Of a stretch of DNA of 64,000 nt, positions 1 to 9,293 are shown piece by piece (position 1 is the first letter of the stretch; the number at the start of each line of letters is the position of its first letter). The DNA is from Planctomycetota bacterium. Its GTDB lineage: Bacteria; Planctomycetota; UBA1135; GCA-002686595. The stretch lies in NCBI GenBank assembly GCA_029259635.1, contig JAJDEU010000056.1, positions 62,001-126,000 on the forward strand, read 5' to 3'. The notes beneath the pieces were generated by a model. The model ran no database searches. It saw only the letters and a program-made list of their open reading frames with translations, and had not been told where the DNA came from. Made by a program: the position numbers and the translations under genes.

Positions 1-1863
1 CGTGATGCTCTTCGCGAGCATCAGCATGCGCGAACCGTTTCCCCAGCGCTCGATCCAGCGCGCATCGGGTCCGAGCAGACGCGAGAAGACCGGAGCGGAG
101 TCGGTCTCCGGTTGCCACAGCCACGGGAAGCAGCCGACCTGATAGGTCTCAAGTGGAGCTCGCGCTTTGATCAAGGCGGGCGCTGCGCCGAGGGGAATGA
201 AGAGCAGCCACGCCGCGGCAAAGCGCGGCCACGCGCGGCTCTCTGCGCTCGCAGCAAGTGCACGCGATGCGCCGGCGACGACAAGCCCTACGCAGACGGC
301 AACGACTCCGGCGACCGCGGGAACTAAGAGCGCATGTCCAACCAACAAATTGAAGGCCACTCCCGCGAGCCCCGCGGTGAAGACGCACAGTCCGAGTCGC
401 TCGGGTTGATCGTGGCCATCGAGCTCTGCCGCTCGCATCGCTCTCGCGCCGGAGAATAAGGCCAGCAACAAGAAGGCGATCCCCAATCCCGCACCGACGA
501 AGCCCTCCTCAGCAGCCCACTGCAAGTACTGGTTGTGCGCGTTCTCCTGGTACGGATTGAAGCTGCCGCCCGCATCGGGATCGTGATAGCGCGGGAGTGT
601 GCTCGCGAAACGTCCCAACCCGACACCCGTCATGGGCTCGTCCGCAATCATCGCGGTTGCGGAACTCCAGAGGGCGTAGCGGTTTTCTACCAAGTAGTTC
701 TGAGCGAAGTCAAAGCGCAGCGCGCGAACGCCGTCGCGTAAATAGCGCACTTCCATCATCTGCCCGACAGTGGCCTCCGGCAGGAGCTGTACGCCGATCG
801 GCAGCAGCGATCCGATCGCGAGTGCGGCCAGCACAAGACGACGGACGCGACCGCGCGCATAGAGACTCCAGAGCACGACAAACGCGACGAGCGCTACACC
901 GAACCCGAGAATCGCGGACTTCGAGCCGGAGAGTACGAGGAGCAAGAGACCGGAGGCGACCGCGATCAACGCGATTGGTTTTTGCCGCGGTGGTGCTGCG
1001 GCGTCTTGAGTCTTCAGCGAACGCCAAAGCCACCAACATGCGAGAGGGATCGCGAGAACCAGCGCCGTGCCGAGCGCGTTGCGATCGGGCAGCGGACGAT
1101 AGACACGGTCCAAGAAGGAGCTAGCCCGGGTTGCGATCGGCATCGCTGAACCGCGGAAGCCGACCAAAACTGCATAGGCGTTGACGAGGACGCCGCCTGG
1201 CAAAGCGACGGCCAGCGCGAAGGCGATGCGCCGCGGGAGGTCGCGATCTCGCAGCGCGACTTCGAGTGCAGCCCACGCGAGTAACAACATCTCAAGACGC
1301 TGGGCCAATCGAACGAGCGGATAGGTCGGATCCACCATCGATCGCGCGCCGAAGGGATCGAGCAGTACCGCTCGCAGGCTTTCGGAGAGCCACGGCGCCG
1401 AAGCCGGAGTCGCGAGCCAGGCGGCGTGCAACGCGGAGCCGGTCGACCAGGCAGCCCAGCCGAGTAGGATCGAGCGCAAGGAGAGGACCACGCCCGAAGC
1501 GCTTGAGCGCGGAGTCAGCAGGCCGTGCCACAGAAGCCAGGAGAGTGCGCCGCTAAAGAAGACGCGCTCGAGGGAGAAACCGAACAGCTCGACCAACGTG
1601 GGAAGCATCGGAACGACAAGCGCGGCTCCCGTCGCGAACGCGAGGACACGTCCGGCGCGGCGAGATTCGGAGCCACCGGAGCGCGCACCGACCAGCCAAG
1701 GCAAGACCAGACCTGCAGCTACAAAATACCAGCCCGCCCCGTCGCGTCCGATCAAGTGAAGTAGAGATGGTGCGACGACAACGATCGCGATTGCTCTCGA
1801 GAGCACGCCCACCCCGCCGTGATCTTCAGCGCCGCTCGGCGGTTTTGGGTCGCCGTCGTTCAT
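1..1863 (-). CDS. O-antigen ligase / Wzy-type polymerase-like membrane protein (partial)
   Basis: The minus frame is open from an ATG at 1863 to the left edge (621 codons, no stop), so the C-terminus is missing. The protein is highly hydrophobic with many predicted membrane spans and a periplasmic stretch around residues 435-455 containing AHNQYLQWAAEEGFVG. This is the HNxYL...E.G signature of the Wzy_C/O-antigen ligase family, which joins or polymerises lipid-linked glycans on the periplasmic face. The start ATG overlaps the stop of the upstream AhpD-like gene by 4 bp (ATGA), implying translational coupling. The substrate cannot be read from the sequence. It could equally be a polysaccharide polymerase rather than a ligase. 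Confidence 0.8.
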   Translation of the reverse strand, partial: MNDGDPKPPSGAEDHGGVGVLSRAIAIVVVAPSLLHLIGRDGAGWYFVAAGLVLPWLVGARSGGSESRRAGRVLAFATGAALVVPMLPTLVELFGFSLERVFFSGALSWLLWHGLLTPRSSASGVVLSLRSILLGWAAWSTGSALHAAWLATPASAPWLSESLRAVLLDPFGARSMVDPTYPLVRLAQRLEMLLLAWAALEVALRDRDLPRRIAFALAVALPGGVLVNAYAVLVGFRGSAMPIATRASSFLDRVYRPLPDRNALGTALVLAIPLACWWLWRSLKTQDAAAPPRQKPIALIAVASGLLLLVLSGSKSAILGFGVALVAFVVLWSLYARGRVRRLVLAALAIGSLLPIGVQLLPEATVGQMMEVRYLRDGVRALRFDFAQNYLVENRYALWSSATAMIADEPMTGVGLGRFASTLPRYHDPDAGGSFNPYQENAHNQYLQWAAEEGFVGAGLGIAFLLLALFSGARAMRAAELDGHDQPERLGLCVFTAGLAGVAFNLLVGHALLVPAVAGVVAVCVGLVVAGASRALAASAESRAWPRFAAAWLLFIPLGAAPALIKARAPLETYQVGCFPWLWQPETDSAPVFSRLLGPDARWIERWGNGSRMLMLAKSIT

Positions 1864-2459
1864 CCCTTGCCGAATCCTTCGGGAAGCTCATCGGCATAGG
1901 GCGTCATCTCCGGCTCCAGGTCAACGTGAACCGCATCGGCCACACGGTTGATGTAGTTGAAGTAGCTCACGACTTGGATGGCATCGTGAATGCTGTCGTC
2001 GTCGAGCCCCAATTGCTGCAGCGCTTCCACGTCCAGCTTCGTCATCGCGGCCGGCGAGCGCGTGAGCTTCTCGGCATAGCTGCAGAGAGCATAGTCCACT
2101 CCCGCGAGCCCGGCCGTTCGCCAGTTGCTCGCCAAGCGCTCCAAGAAGGACTCTCGCTCGGCGCTCTCCATTTCCGGCATCTCATCACGGAGATCACCTG
2201 CGTGCGCCTGAGTTCAGTAATGGCAATCGTTGGCAGCGCTGGTCACGACGGCCAGCATTTCGCGCTGCATTCGAGAGAGCCCGCCGCGGCGAAACATCAC
2301 GCGTTGATAGAGCATCATCGAACTGTCCAGCACGCTGGGAGCGAGACTCATCGCGCGGACGATCCCGAAGACTCGCCCCGCGCGCTGGATCGCGCTGTCG
2401 TACGATTTCTTTAAGCGGCCACGAGCTTCCTCCGGCGGCACGGTCTTAATCCAGGTCAT
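1860..2459 (-). CDS. AhpD-like peroxidase-related selenoprotein (in-frame TGA as Sec82)
   Basis: Peroxidase-related members of the AhpD/carboxymuconolactone decarboxylase fold use a CxxC...H centre in thiol peroxide metabolism. Here residues 79-86 read C-H-Y-TGA-T-Q-A-H: the TGA (2214-2216) falls exactly on the second Cys of CxxCxxxH. The same frame continues through the family C-terminus (SYFNYINRVADA, HVDLEPEM) to a TGA stop, giving 199 residues, normal for the family. Without readthrough the product would be 81 residues and lack half the active site. A hairpin starts 2 nt after the TGA (2181-2212). The start is the ATG at 2459; the long open frame further upstream is antisense noise from the neighbouring peptidase region. 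Downstream it overlaps the ligase-like gene by ATGA. Selenocysteine is inferred; a TGC/TGT-to-TGA nonsense mutation or base error is the alternative. Confidence 0.85.
2181..2212 (-). promoter_or_regulatory. Candidate bacterial SECIS hairpin of the AhpD-like gene
   Basis: Counting from the base after the TGA, CACG (10-13) pairs with CGTG (25-28), then a C-C mismatch, then AG (15-16) with CT (22-23), leaving a five-base apical loop GTGAT at 17-21 that begins with GU. An outer helix CTCA (2-5) with TGAG (30-33) closes the element. Bacterial SECIS elements lie inside the coding region directly after UGA, with GG or GU in an apical loop roughly 16-37 nt downstream, so position and loop both fit. 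Pairing was done by eye; no folding energy was computed. Confidence 0.6.
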
Positions 2460-2601
2460 CTCTACCGAGTCGTACCATTTTTCGCCGCCGAACAGCAGTA
2501 GGAGCTGAACGGCAGTGGGAAGAGAGACGTACGGCCTACTCTTCCCACTGTTGAGGGACACGAGTCCGAACTCGCGCCAGAGCGACGGAGGCGGTGTCTC
2601 G

Positions 2602-5133
2602 CTAGTAAGTCGTTCCGAGAGCGGCCTCAATCGCCCGCTTTTCGCGCGGGAAGACCGTGCTCCGGTAGTAGTCGTACAGCTTGCTGCGCGTGCTCGGATC
2701 TTTGAACTCCCCGAGCGCCTCGACGACGGCACCGCGCAGGCGGAAGTCCTCCTCGTCGAGCATGTGGACCAGGAAGTCTGCGATGGAGGCGCGCCCCCGT
2801 GCGAGCTTGGCGAGCTCGACAATCGCGACGGTTCTCGCGCCGGGATGAGAGCTGTCATCGCGCGCCCAGTTCTTGAGCTGCTCAATGACGGCCACATGAG
2901 GGAGCTTGCCAAGCTCGACAAGCAAGCGCGAACGCAACTGATCGTGAGGCGAATCGAGCAACAGCTGCTTCGTCATCCACTGATAGGCTTCCTCCGGCTT
3001 CGCGGCCGCGTAGAGCCCAGCGGCTGCCGCCATGCAGTTCCAGCTAAAGCGCGCATCGAACTCGTCGAGTGCGAGCTGAGCGAGATCCGGCGCCGGGCAA
3101 TAGGCGAGCAGCGCGTTCATCGCCGCCACGCGCACACCGGCACTCTCATCGGTGGTTGCCGCATCTTCGAGCTGAGCGCGAGCTTCCAAGCCCCCCGCCA
3201 CTCCGGCCGCCCGCGCCGCAGCGATGCGCACATCCTCGTTCGGCTCGGTTCGCAACCTCGCTGCGATCTCACCGCGATAGATCTCGCGCATCTCCAAGTC
3301 TTCGGTGGTTCTCGCGAACTCCCCGAGCTTCGTAATCGCATCGCGACGCCCATTGACGTCATCGTCCTCTTCGGCGATGGCGATCCACTCGGACGGGCTC
3401 TTGATCGAGTTGATCGTCTTCGGAATCCAACCGAACTTGTCAAAGCGAACCCAGATCGGCTCATGACTCACATCGAACTCGAAGCTGTGGCGACGGTCCG
3501 TGATCCACAGTCGATGGGTCGCTCGACCTCCGCGGTCGCGCACTTCGATATCGACCGGTGTGCGGAAGACGCGCGGGACACCGTCGGCACCGGTCTGCTC
3601 TTGAGCGACGTTGACGACGAGCTTGTTGCGGCCCGCATCCCACTTCCAGTCGACCTTGAACTCGGGGAAGCCGGGAGAGCGCAGCCACTGATCGAAGAAC
3701 CAGTCCAAATTCTCGCCGGAGACCTGCTCGAAGGCGTGCTGAAGGTTCGCGGTCGTCACCGGGCGGCCCGCGTTGGCGGAGATGTACTCGTGAACGCCTC
3801 CCACGAAGGCGTCGTCACCCAAAATCGAGCGCAGCAAGTGGAGCCGAGAAGCTCCGCCCGGATAGACGTGCCCGCCGAACAAGTCGATCGGATCCTTGTA
3901 GATCGAATAGATGATCGGTCGGCGCTTGTCTAAGTCCGCCGCGATGTAGCTCTCCTGAGCATTGCGCATATCGATTCGGAAGGCGTCCGCTCCTTCGTCG
4001 TGCTCGGTGAAGAGCAGAGCGGAGTACGTCGCGAAACTCTCGTTGAGCCAGACCTCGGACCAGTCTTCGCAGGTGACCAGATCGCCGAACCACTGGTGAG
4101 CGGCTTCGTGCGCGACGAGTCCGTGCGAGGTGGCGTCGCGTTGGCCGAGATCGTCGTCGAGCGTCACCGTCGTGAGAGTGGTCGCCGAGATGTTCTCCAT
4201 GCCGCCGAAGGGAAAGTTCTCAACGCAGGCTTGGCTGTACTTGGAGTACGGGTAGTTGACGCCTGTGAAGTCGCTGAGAAAAGTGAGGATGTCGCCGGTC
4301 TTACTGAAGCTCGCTTCCATCCACTTGGCGTACTTCGGCTCGGCCAGGTAATAGAGCGGAACGTCGTTCCAGCGATCCTCTTTCACCACGAACTCACCGG
4401 CGACAAGCGTCGTGAGATAAACGGCGTGGGGTTGAGTCATGCTCCAGTGCTCGGTCGCTGTGCGACCGTTGACGGTGCGCTCGAGCAGCTCGCCCGCAGC
4501 AACCGCCTTCCACTCGGCGGGCATGGTGACCGTTACTTCAGAGCTGGCGAAATCGGCGGTCGTCTCCCAGCACGGGAACCACCAGTGCGAGTCTTCGCAC
4601 TCGCCCTGCGTGAAGACGTGCGTCGGTTCGCCGCGCTTGTCGCCAGCGAACCACAGGCCTTTCTCCGGACTGCCCGAGTAGTCGACCGTGATTTCGATCT
4701 CTTGCTTCGATCGCAGAACCTCACGCAGCGTGATCGCCAGCGTGCTCCCGGTGTGCTGCCAGGACAACTCGCGGTCTTGATCGTCGCGAACCCCCTCGAC
4801 CCGAAGCCCCGCAAAGTCCAGGTCGACGCGCAAGAGATCCTCATCGCGCGCGAGGAATCGGATCTTGGTCGAGCCTTCGAGGCTGCGCGAGTCGGGGAAC
4901 AGCTCGAGCTGAATCGCGTAGTGCTGAACGTCGATCGACATGGGCCGAGGGGCCTGCGCTCGAGCGAGCGGTAGATCGACAGCGACCGGAACGAGCGGCG
5001 CCGACTCGGCATTCCAGTCGAGGTGACAAGCACCGACGAGGAGGAGGGCCGGGATTCCGAGGAGATTCAATCGGGTGAACCCGAAGGCGGAAGACGTGGC
5101 GGTGGAAGTCTTGTTGGCGGAGATTGCGTTCAT
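2602..5133 (-). CDS. M1-family aminopeptidase lipoprotein with C-terminal HEAT repeats
   Basis: A zinc aminopeptidase of the gluzincin M1 family, 843 residues from the ATG at 5133. The N-terminus has a hydrophobic stretch ending in a lipobox (VGAC, Cys36), so it is probably anchored in a membrane outside the cytoplasm. The substrate-binding GMEN motif is at 311-314, the zinc motif HEAAH at 342-346 and the third ligand Glu in WLNE at about 364. The last ~230 residues are Ala/Leu-rich helical HEAT-type repeats in place of, or within, the usual ERAP1-like C-terminal domain. It removes N-terminal amino acids from peptides. It lies 142 bp upstream of the AhpD-like gene on the same strand and may be cotranscribed with it. 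Confidence 0.93.
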   Translation of the reverse strand: MNAISANKTSTATSSAFGFTRLNLLGIPALLLVGACHLDWNAESAPLVPVAVDLPLARAQAPRPMSIDVQHYAIQLELFPDSRSLEGSTKIRFLARDEDLLRVDLDFAGLRVEGVRDDQDRELSWQHTGSTLAITLREVLRSKQEIEITVDYSGSPEKGLWFAGDKRGEPTHVFTQGECEDSHWWFPCWETTADFASSEVTVTMPAEWKAVAAGELLERTVNGRTATEHWSMTQPHAVYLTTLVAGEFVVKEDRWNDVPLYYLAEPKYAKWMEASFSKTGDILTFLSDFTGVNYPYSKYSQACVENFPFGGMENISATTLTTVTLDDDLGQRDATSHGLVAHEAAHQWFGDLVTCEDWSEVWLNESFATYSALLFTEHDEGADAFRIDMRNAQESYIAADLDKRRPIIYSIYKDPIDLFGGHVYPGGASRLHLLRSILGDDAFVGGVHEYISANAGRPVTTANLQHAFEQVSGENLDWFFDQWLRSPGFPEFKVDWKWDAGRNKLVVNVAQEQTGADGVPRVFRTPVDIEVRDRGGRATHRLWITDRRHSFEFDVSHEPIWVRFDKFGWIPKTINSIKSPSEWIAIAEEDDDVNGRRDAITKLGEFARTTEDLEMREIYRGEIAARLRTEPNEDVRIAAARAAGVAGGLEARAQLEDAATTDESAGVRVAAMNALLAYCPAPDLAQLALDEFDARFSWNCMAAAAGLYAAAKPEEAYQWMTKQLLLDSPHDQLRSRLLVELGKLPHVAVIEQLKNWARDDSSHPGARTVAIVELAKLARGRASIADFLVHMLDEEDFRLRGAVVEALGEFKDPSTRSKLYDYYRSTVFPREKRAIEAALGTTY

Positions 5134-5472
5134 CGCGGTTCGTGGTGCGGCCTGCGGGGCTCGGAAATCAATGGTGAAGCGGCTCGGAGATTGCCGCGGA
5201 AGTCCCTGCGAGACGGCGATTCGGCGTTCGGAACCCAAGCCCGGAAGGATGGCCGAATCCTACCAATCCGAAGCGCGTGCCCCCACGTTCGAGGATCGGT
5301 CAAGTGCCGCTCTACCCGGCTCTAGCTGCAAGTCGATTCAAGCACAACGATTGCCGCGAGCAGATCTCCAGTCGGGCGTTCCAAGGAAGTAGACTCCATC
5401 GCCCCTCGGGAACCATCGGAGGTTCCGAGCGGGCTGCCCACAACCCGCTCGCTCTCCCGTACACCCCCCACG
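5134..5472. other. Divergent intergenic region without a gene
   Basis: This stretch separates the divergent peptidase and sulfatase genes, so it should carry both promoters. I see no convincing coding frame. Small inverted repeats are present near the sulfatase start: GGAACC...GGTTCC around 5409-5426 and AGCGGG...CCCGCT around 5427-5448. I could not pick reliable -35/-10 boxes. Confidence 0.5.
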
Positions 5473-7056
5473 ATGCTCCATCGCGGCATAGCTCCAAAGC
5501 CGGCCTCCCTCCTCGGGCCGCAGACCTCCGGCCAACGCTCGATCTGCATCGCCACCGGTCTTCTCCCCTGGGCGCTCGGACTCATCGCCGCCAGCGCACT
5601 CCCCGGCTGCTCCGGTTCGGCTCCATCCGAGACTCGCGGCGTTCTCTTGATCAGTGTCGACAGCCTGCGCGCCGACCACGTCTCGAGCTACGGCTATCAG
5701 AGCCCCACGCGCCCGGAGATCGACACGACCCCGGTCATCGATCGCCTGCTGTCTCTGAAAGGCACCCGGTTCACGCGCGCCTACAGCACGACCAGCTGGA
5801 CCTTGCCCGCGCACATGGCGCTCATGACCGGCTTGCCCAATGAGCTGCATGGCGTGCGCGGAATTCCCGACCAGTTGCACCCCACTCGTCCCTATCTCCC
5901 CCAACTTCTCAAAGATGCGGGCTGGCGGACGGCCGGCTTTTGGTCCGGTCCCAACCTGCATCCCTACTTCGGGTTCGAGCGCGGCTTCGAGCTCTACGAA
6001 GACTGCAGCTCCAGAAAAATCACGGACACGGCGGTCTTCGATCCACAAGACGAGCTCGAGTTCGAGAAGACCGTCGAGATGCACGAGAGCTCGCATGAGG
6101 GCATCACGGGTCCCGCGCTCGTCAATGCCTTCGAGAGTTGGTTCGAAAAGCTGGAGAAGGACGAGCGCTTCTTTGCTTTCGTGCACATGTGGGACGTGCA
6201 CTACGACTACAACGCGCCGCCCGAGCACGACCTCTTCGATCCGAACTACCGCGGGGACATCGACGGTCAAGGCTTCACCGAACTGGAGCTTCGGTCACCC
6301 AAGACGCCGAGAGGCTTGGCCGATCTCAATCGATTGATCGCTCTGTACGACGCCGAGATTCATTTCACCGACCACAACGTCGGCCGCCTGCTCGATGTCC
6401 TGAGTTCGAGTGGCCGTGCGGACAACACGCTCGTGATCTTTCTCTCCGATCACGGCGAAGAGTTTCTCGAGCACGAAGCCTTGGGGCACAAGCACTCGCT
6501 CTTCGAAGAGTCCGTCCTCGTGCCGCTCATCATGCGTCTGCCCGAAGTCATCCCCGCGAATCGGTCGATTGATGAAGTCGTCTGCTTGACCGACATCGCG
6601 CCGACGATTCTCGAACTGACCGGCGTCCCGATTCCCGAAAACATGTGGGGCCGGAGCATCGTTCCAGCCATCGACGGGGATTCGCTGCCCGAACGAATCT
6701 TGCCGCTCGAGCTGTCCTTCAAACCGTTGCCTGAGATTTGGCGAACCACCGTAGATGGGTTCGTCAAAGTGAACGATGTGCCCACGGAGAATCGGAAGCA
6801 TCGCGAGAAGTTGTTTGTCTACGACCTGGCGAAAGACCCGGGTGAGAACGAGCCCATCTTCGTTCATCGCAATCAGCCCACCCGAGAGGTCGCCGCTGCA
6901 GAGGCGCTGTGGAGAGAGCTCGACGCGCAGGCGGCCGAGCTTCCGGTCGTGATTCCCGAGAGCCCGATGCCCGATCAACTGGAACATGACCTCGGCGATT
7001 CGGGCTATATCGATACGACCGACAAGGATGATCGCAAGTCGGGTGAGGACGAGTGA
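5473..7056 (+). CDS. Sulfatase-fold hydrolase/transferase lipoprotein with Thr at the nucleophile position
   Basis: An alkaline-phosphatase-superfamily enzyme of 527 residues. Metal ligands are visible as SVDSLRADH (Asp63 region), FLSDHGEEFLEH (about 315-330) and GHKHS following it. The nucleophile motif, which in true sulfatases is C/S-x-P-S-R and matures to formylglycine, here reads T-L-P-A-H with Thr110. Thr is the nucleophile in phosphoethanolamine and phosphoglycerol transferases of this fold, so sulfate ester hydrolysis is doubtful. A hydrophobic N-terminus ends in a lipobox LPGC (Cys46). First gene of an overlapping five-gene plus-strand cluster; its stop overlaps the next GTG start (GTGA). 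Confidence 0.85.
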   Translation: MLHRGIAPKPASLLGPQTSGQRSICIATGLLPWALGLIAASALPGCSGSAPSETRGVLLISVDSLRADHVSSYGYQSPTRPEIDTTPVIDRLLSLKGTRFTRAYSTTSWTLPAHMALMTGLPNELHGVRGIPDQLHPTRPYLPQLLKDAGWRTAGFWSGPNLHPYFGFERGFELYEDCSSRKITDTAVFDPQDELEFEKTVEMHESSHEGITGPALVNAFESWFEKLEKDERFFAFVHMWDVHYDYNAPPEHDLFDPNYRGDIDGQGFTELELRSPKTPRGLADLNRLIALYDAEIHFTDHNVGRLLDVLSSSGRADNTLVIFLSDHGEEFLEHEALGHKHSLFEESVLVPLIMRLPEVIPANRSIDEVVCLTDIAPTILELTGVPIPENMWGRSIVPAIDGDSLPERILPLELSFKPLPEIWRTTVDGFVKVNDVPTENRKHREKLFVYDLAKDPGENEPIFVHRNQPTREVAAAEALWRELDAQAAELPVVIPESPMPDQLEHDLGDSGYIDTTDKDDRKSGEDE

Positions 7057-7700
7057 GTTCGGCTCTACGAAGACCTGCGCGCAGGCCGCCGCTTCCGCTC
7101 TTGATCCTCTTGATCGCCAGCCTCTCCATGAGCGTGCTGACCGCGGGTCACGCGCGAGACTACACGCGGTCCTGGGATCGCGTTCGGCGCGGTAAGACCA
7201 ACCTCGAGCAACGGCTAACTCTGGGAAGACGAGCCGGCTGGCCCACTGCGGTCGTGCCGTGGTTCGACCGCTCCTTCTTGGTCTTCGCCGAGAATCTGAA
7301 AGCGACGATTCCCGCAGACGCCAAGATCCTGATCGAACCCGAGACCGGCGAGATCTACGACGAGACCGGGCGAGCGCGGTGGTTCATGTATTTGAACTAC
7401 GTCGTCTACCCGCTCAAGTGCTACGTCAAGCAACCAAAGAAGGCGAGCGGGACGCTTCCTGACTACGCGTTGTGGCTGCGTCATTATCGCAAGAAGCCGA
7501 ACGCCAATCGCGCCCTCAACGAGAACCTCGCGATCGCCAATCGCGGGATCGATTGGAGGCTCACCTTTGCTGTGACGCGCGATTTCGAGAGTGAGTCGGC
7601 CAAGCTATATCGCCGCGAAGGTGGAGGCTGGACACAGGTTCCGGTGCTCACCTCGGAACAACGCGAAGCGCGTAAAGCCGAGCGCGAGGATTCAGAATGA
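7053..7700 (+). CDS. Small membrane-anchored protein of unknown function
   Basis: 215 residues starting at a GTG that overlaps the sulfatase-fold gene by 4 bp. A single hydrophobic segment (about residues 13-32) after an Arg/Pro-rich start suggests an uncleaved anchor or signal peptide, leaving a soluble exported domain. The C-terminal 20 residues are highly charged (Lys/Arg/Glu). I recognise no domain. Its stop overlaps the next ATG (ATGA), so it is translated as part of the cluster and probably works with the membrane protein that follows. Confidence 0.75.
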   Translation: MSSALRRPARRPPLPLLILLIASLSMSVLTAGHARDYTRSWDRVRRGKTNLEQRLTLGRRAGWPTAVVPWFDRSFLVFAENLKATIPADAKILIEPETGEIYDETGRARWFMYLNYVVYPLKCYVKQPKKASGTLPDYALWLRHYRKKPNANRALNENLAIANRGIDWRLTFAVTRDFESESAKLYRREGGGWTQVPVLTSEQREARKAEREDSE

Positions 7701-9277
7701 TCACTTGGGCGACCATCGCGACCTTGATCGGCGCCTGGCTCAGCGGCCACACCGTAATCGGCTTGGTGGGTTTGCGATCGACGCGCCGAGCACGCGGATC
7801 CCTGGAGCGCCACGCGACCGCGACCCTCGTCGGCGCCGCACTGGCGACGACCGTCATCATGCACGCGGTCATTGCGACCGGGCCGCTCTCGGCGCTCGCC
7901 GCACGCCTCATCATCGGACTGCTCGCACTGCCGGGGCTCTGGTTTGCCTTTCGCCCCGCGATCGCGCCAGCCCTCGAGCCTCCGCCCGATCGCATTCCGA
8001 CTTGGGGACGGGTTCTCTTAATTCCGCTCTTCGCCTTCGGCCTGTTCGCGATCTTCAACGCGGCCAGCATGCCGATGCACATCTTCGACACGGTCTATCA
8101 CTACTCCTACAAGGCCAAGCTCATCTTTCACGAGGGCTTTGGCACCGGAGCGTGGACCGATGTCGACGGCAAGGTCGGTCGCATCATCACCCACCCGGAC
8201 TACTCGCCGGGAATCGCCGTCCTGAACGCGCTGGTCGGCTGGCTTGGCGGCAAGTTCGACGAGGATGCCTTCCGCGCGCTCGGCAGTATCTTCGCCATCG
8301 TTCCGGCGATCTGGTTGTGGATCGCACTGCGTTCGCGCAGCTGGGCCGCCGCTTTTTGCGGGAGCTTTATGTGGCTCTCTCTTCCGATCCTCTATTACAC
8401 CAAGCTGCCCGACAACCGAACTTGGGTCGGTTCGATCTGGGCGTTTCTGTTCGGAACGCCTTCCGCTAAGCAGAACTTCACCGAGTACAGCTTCGGACCA
8501 GCAGACGGACAGATGCTCGACGGAGGATCCGACATCGCCGTTGCGGCCTTCTTCTTCGGAGCGCTCTGGCACCTCCGAAGATTCTTACCCACGTCGCGAC
8601 TCGTCGCCGATCGCGTTGACCTCCTCTGTGGCGGTTTGTTGCTCGGCGCCGCGCAGCTTGCGAAGAACGAGGGCTTGGCACTCACGGCGGTGATCGCGCT
8701 CGCCTTTGTGCTCAGCTTGCTCGCCGGTCGCCTGTCGGGACGCGGCAAGCTCGAGCTGCCGAGCCCGCGACCGAAGCCCGCCATCGGCCTCATCGTCACG
8801 GTCGCCTTGGCCTTCCTCTGCTCGGCGGGTTGGCTCGCCATCCGCGGCGACATTCCATCCATCGATGAGAACTATCCCGAGCGACTGACGGTGGCGAACC
8901 TCATCGAAAACTCGCATCGCTGGATCGGCGACAAGGAGGAAGCGGGCGTCCTCGTCGGCTTCTGGAATTGCTACTCGCACGTCCTGCGTTGGAACCTGTT
9001 GTGGCCGCTGTTCTACGCCGTGCTCCTGTGGGCACTTCTGAAACCGCGTGAACTGCTGCGGGACCCGGTGCTGTTTCTGCTCTTGACGGTGTTGGGCGGA
9101 ACCTTGCTGTACGCGCTCATTCTGCTCGTCACGCCGTGGCACCTCACGCTCCTATTCGGGACCGTCATTCCCGGCCGACTCGTCGTGCACCTCGCTCCCA
9201 TCGCCATCCTCGCGACGATGTCGCTGCTCTGGCGAGAAGAGCCGGAGTCCGCGCTCGTCGAGACCAGCCAAACCTAG
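7697..9277 (+). CDS. Polytopic membrane protein, GT-C glycosyltransferase-like
   Basis: 526 residues with about a dozen hydrophobic spans. After the third or fourth span comes a hydrophilic loop with HIFDTVYHYSYKAKLIFHEG and HPDYSPGIAVLN, an acidic/aromatic first-loop pattern like that in GT-C enzymes (ArnT, PMT, GT39/GT83), which transfer sugars from polyprenyl-phosphate donors outside the membrane. The donor and acceptor cannot be named. It sits between two overlapping cluster genes and 900 bp upstream of a DUF2723 protein with the same general architecture. Confidence 0.75.
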   Translation: MITWATIATLIGAWLSGHTVIGLVGLRSTRRARGSLERHATATLVGAALATTVIMHAVIATGPLSALAARLIIGLLALPGLWFAFRPAIAPALEPPPDRIPTWGRVLLIPLFAFGLFAIFNAASMPMHIFDTVYHYSYKAKLIFHEGFGTGAWTDVDGKVGRIITHPDYSPGIAVLNALVGWLGGKFDEDAFRALGSIFAIVPAIWLWIALRSRSWAAAFCGSFMWLSLPILYYTKLPDNRTWVGSIWAFLFGTPSAKQNFTEYSFGPADGQMLDGGSDIAVAAFFFGALWHLRRFLPTSRLVADRVDLLCGGLLLGAAQLAKNEGLALTAVIALAFVLSLLAGRLSGRGKLELPSPRPKPAIGLIVTVALAFLCSAGWLAIRGDIPSIDENYPERLTVANLIENSHRWIGDKEEAGVLVGFWNCYSHVLRWNLLWPLFYAVLLWALLKPRELLRDPVLFLLLTVLGGTLLYALILLVTPWHLTLLFGTVIPGRLVVHLAPIAILATMSLLWREEPESALVETSQT

Positions 9278-9293
9278 CACTCGATATTCACGA

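Noticed and set aside
1860-2459. AhpD-like gene as a pseudogene split by a nonsense mutation
   Set aside because: TGA is exactly on a redox Cys, the frame and family motifs continue undisturbed, the start of the next gene is coupled to the end of this one, and a second gene in the window shows the same pattern. A read-level check is still needed.
2515-3933. 472-codon plus-strand open frame
   Set aside because: It is antisense to the M1 aminopeptidase, whose catalytic motifs are intact on the other strand; a GC-rich shadow.
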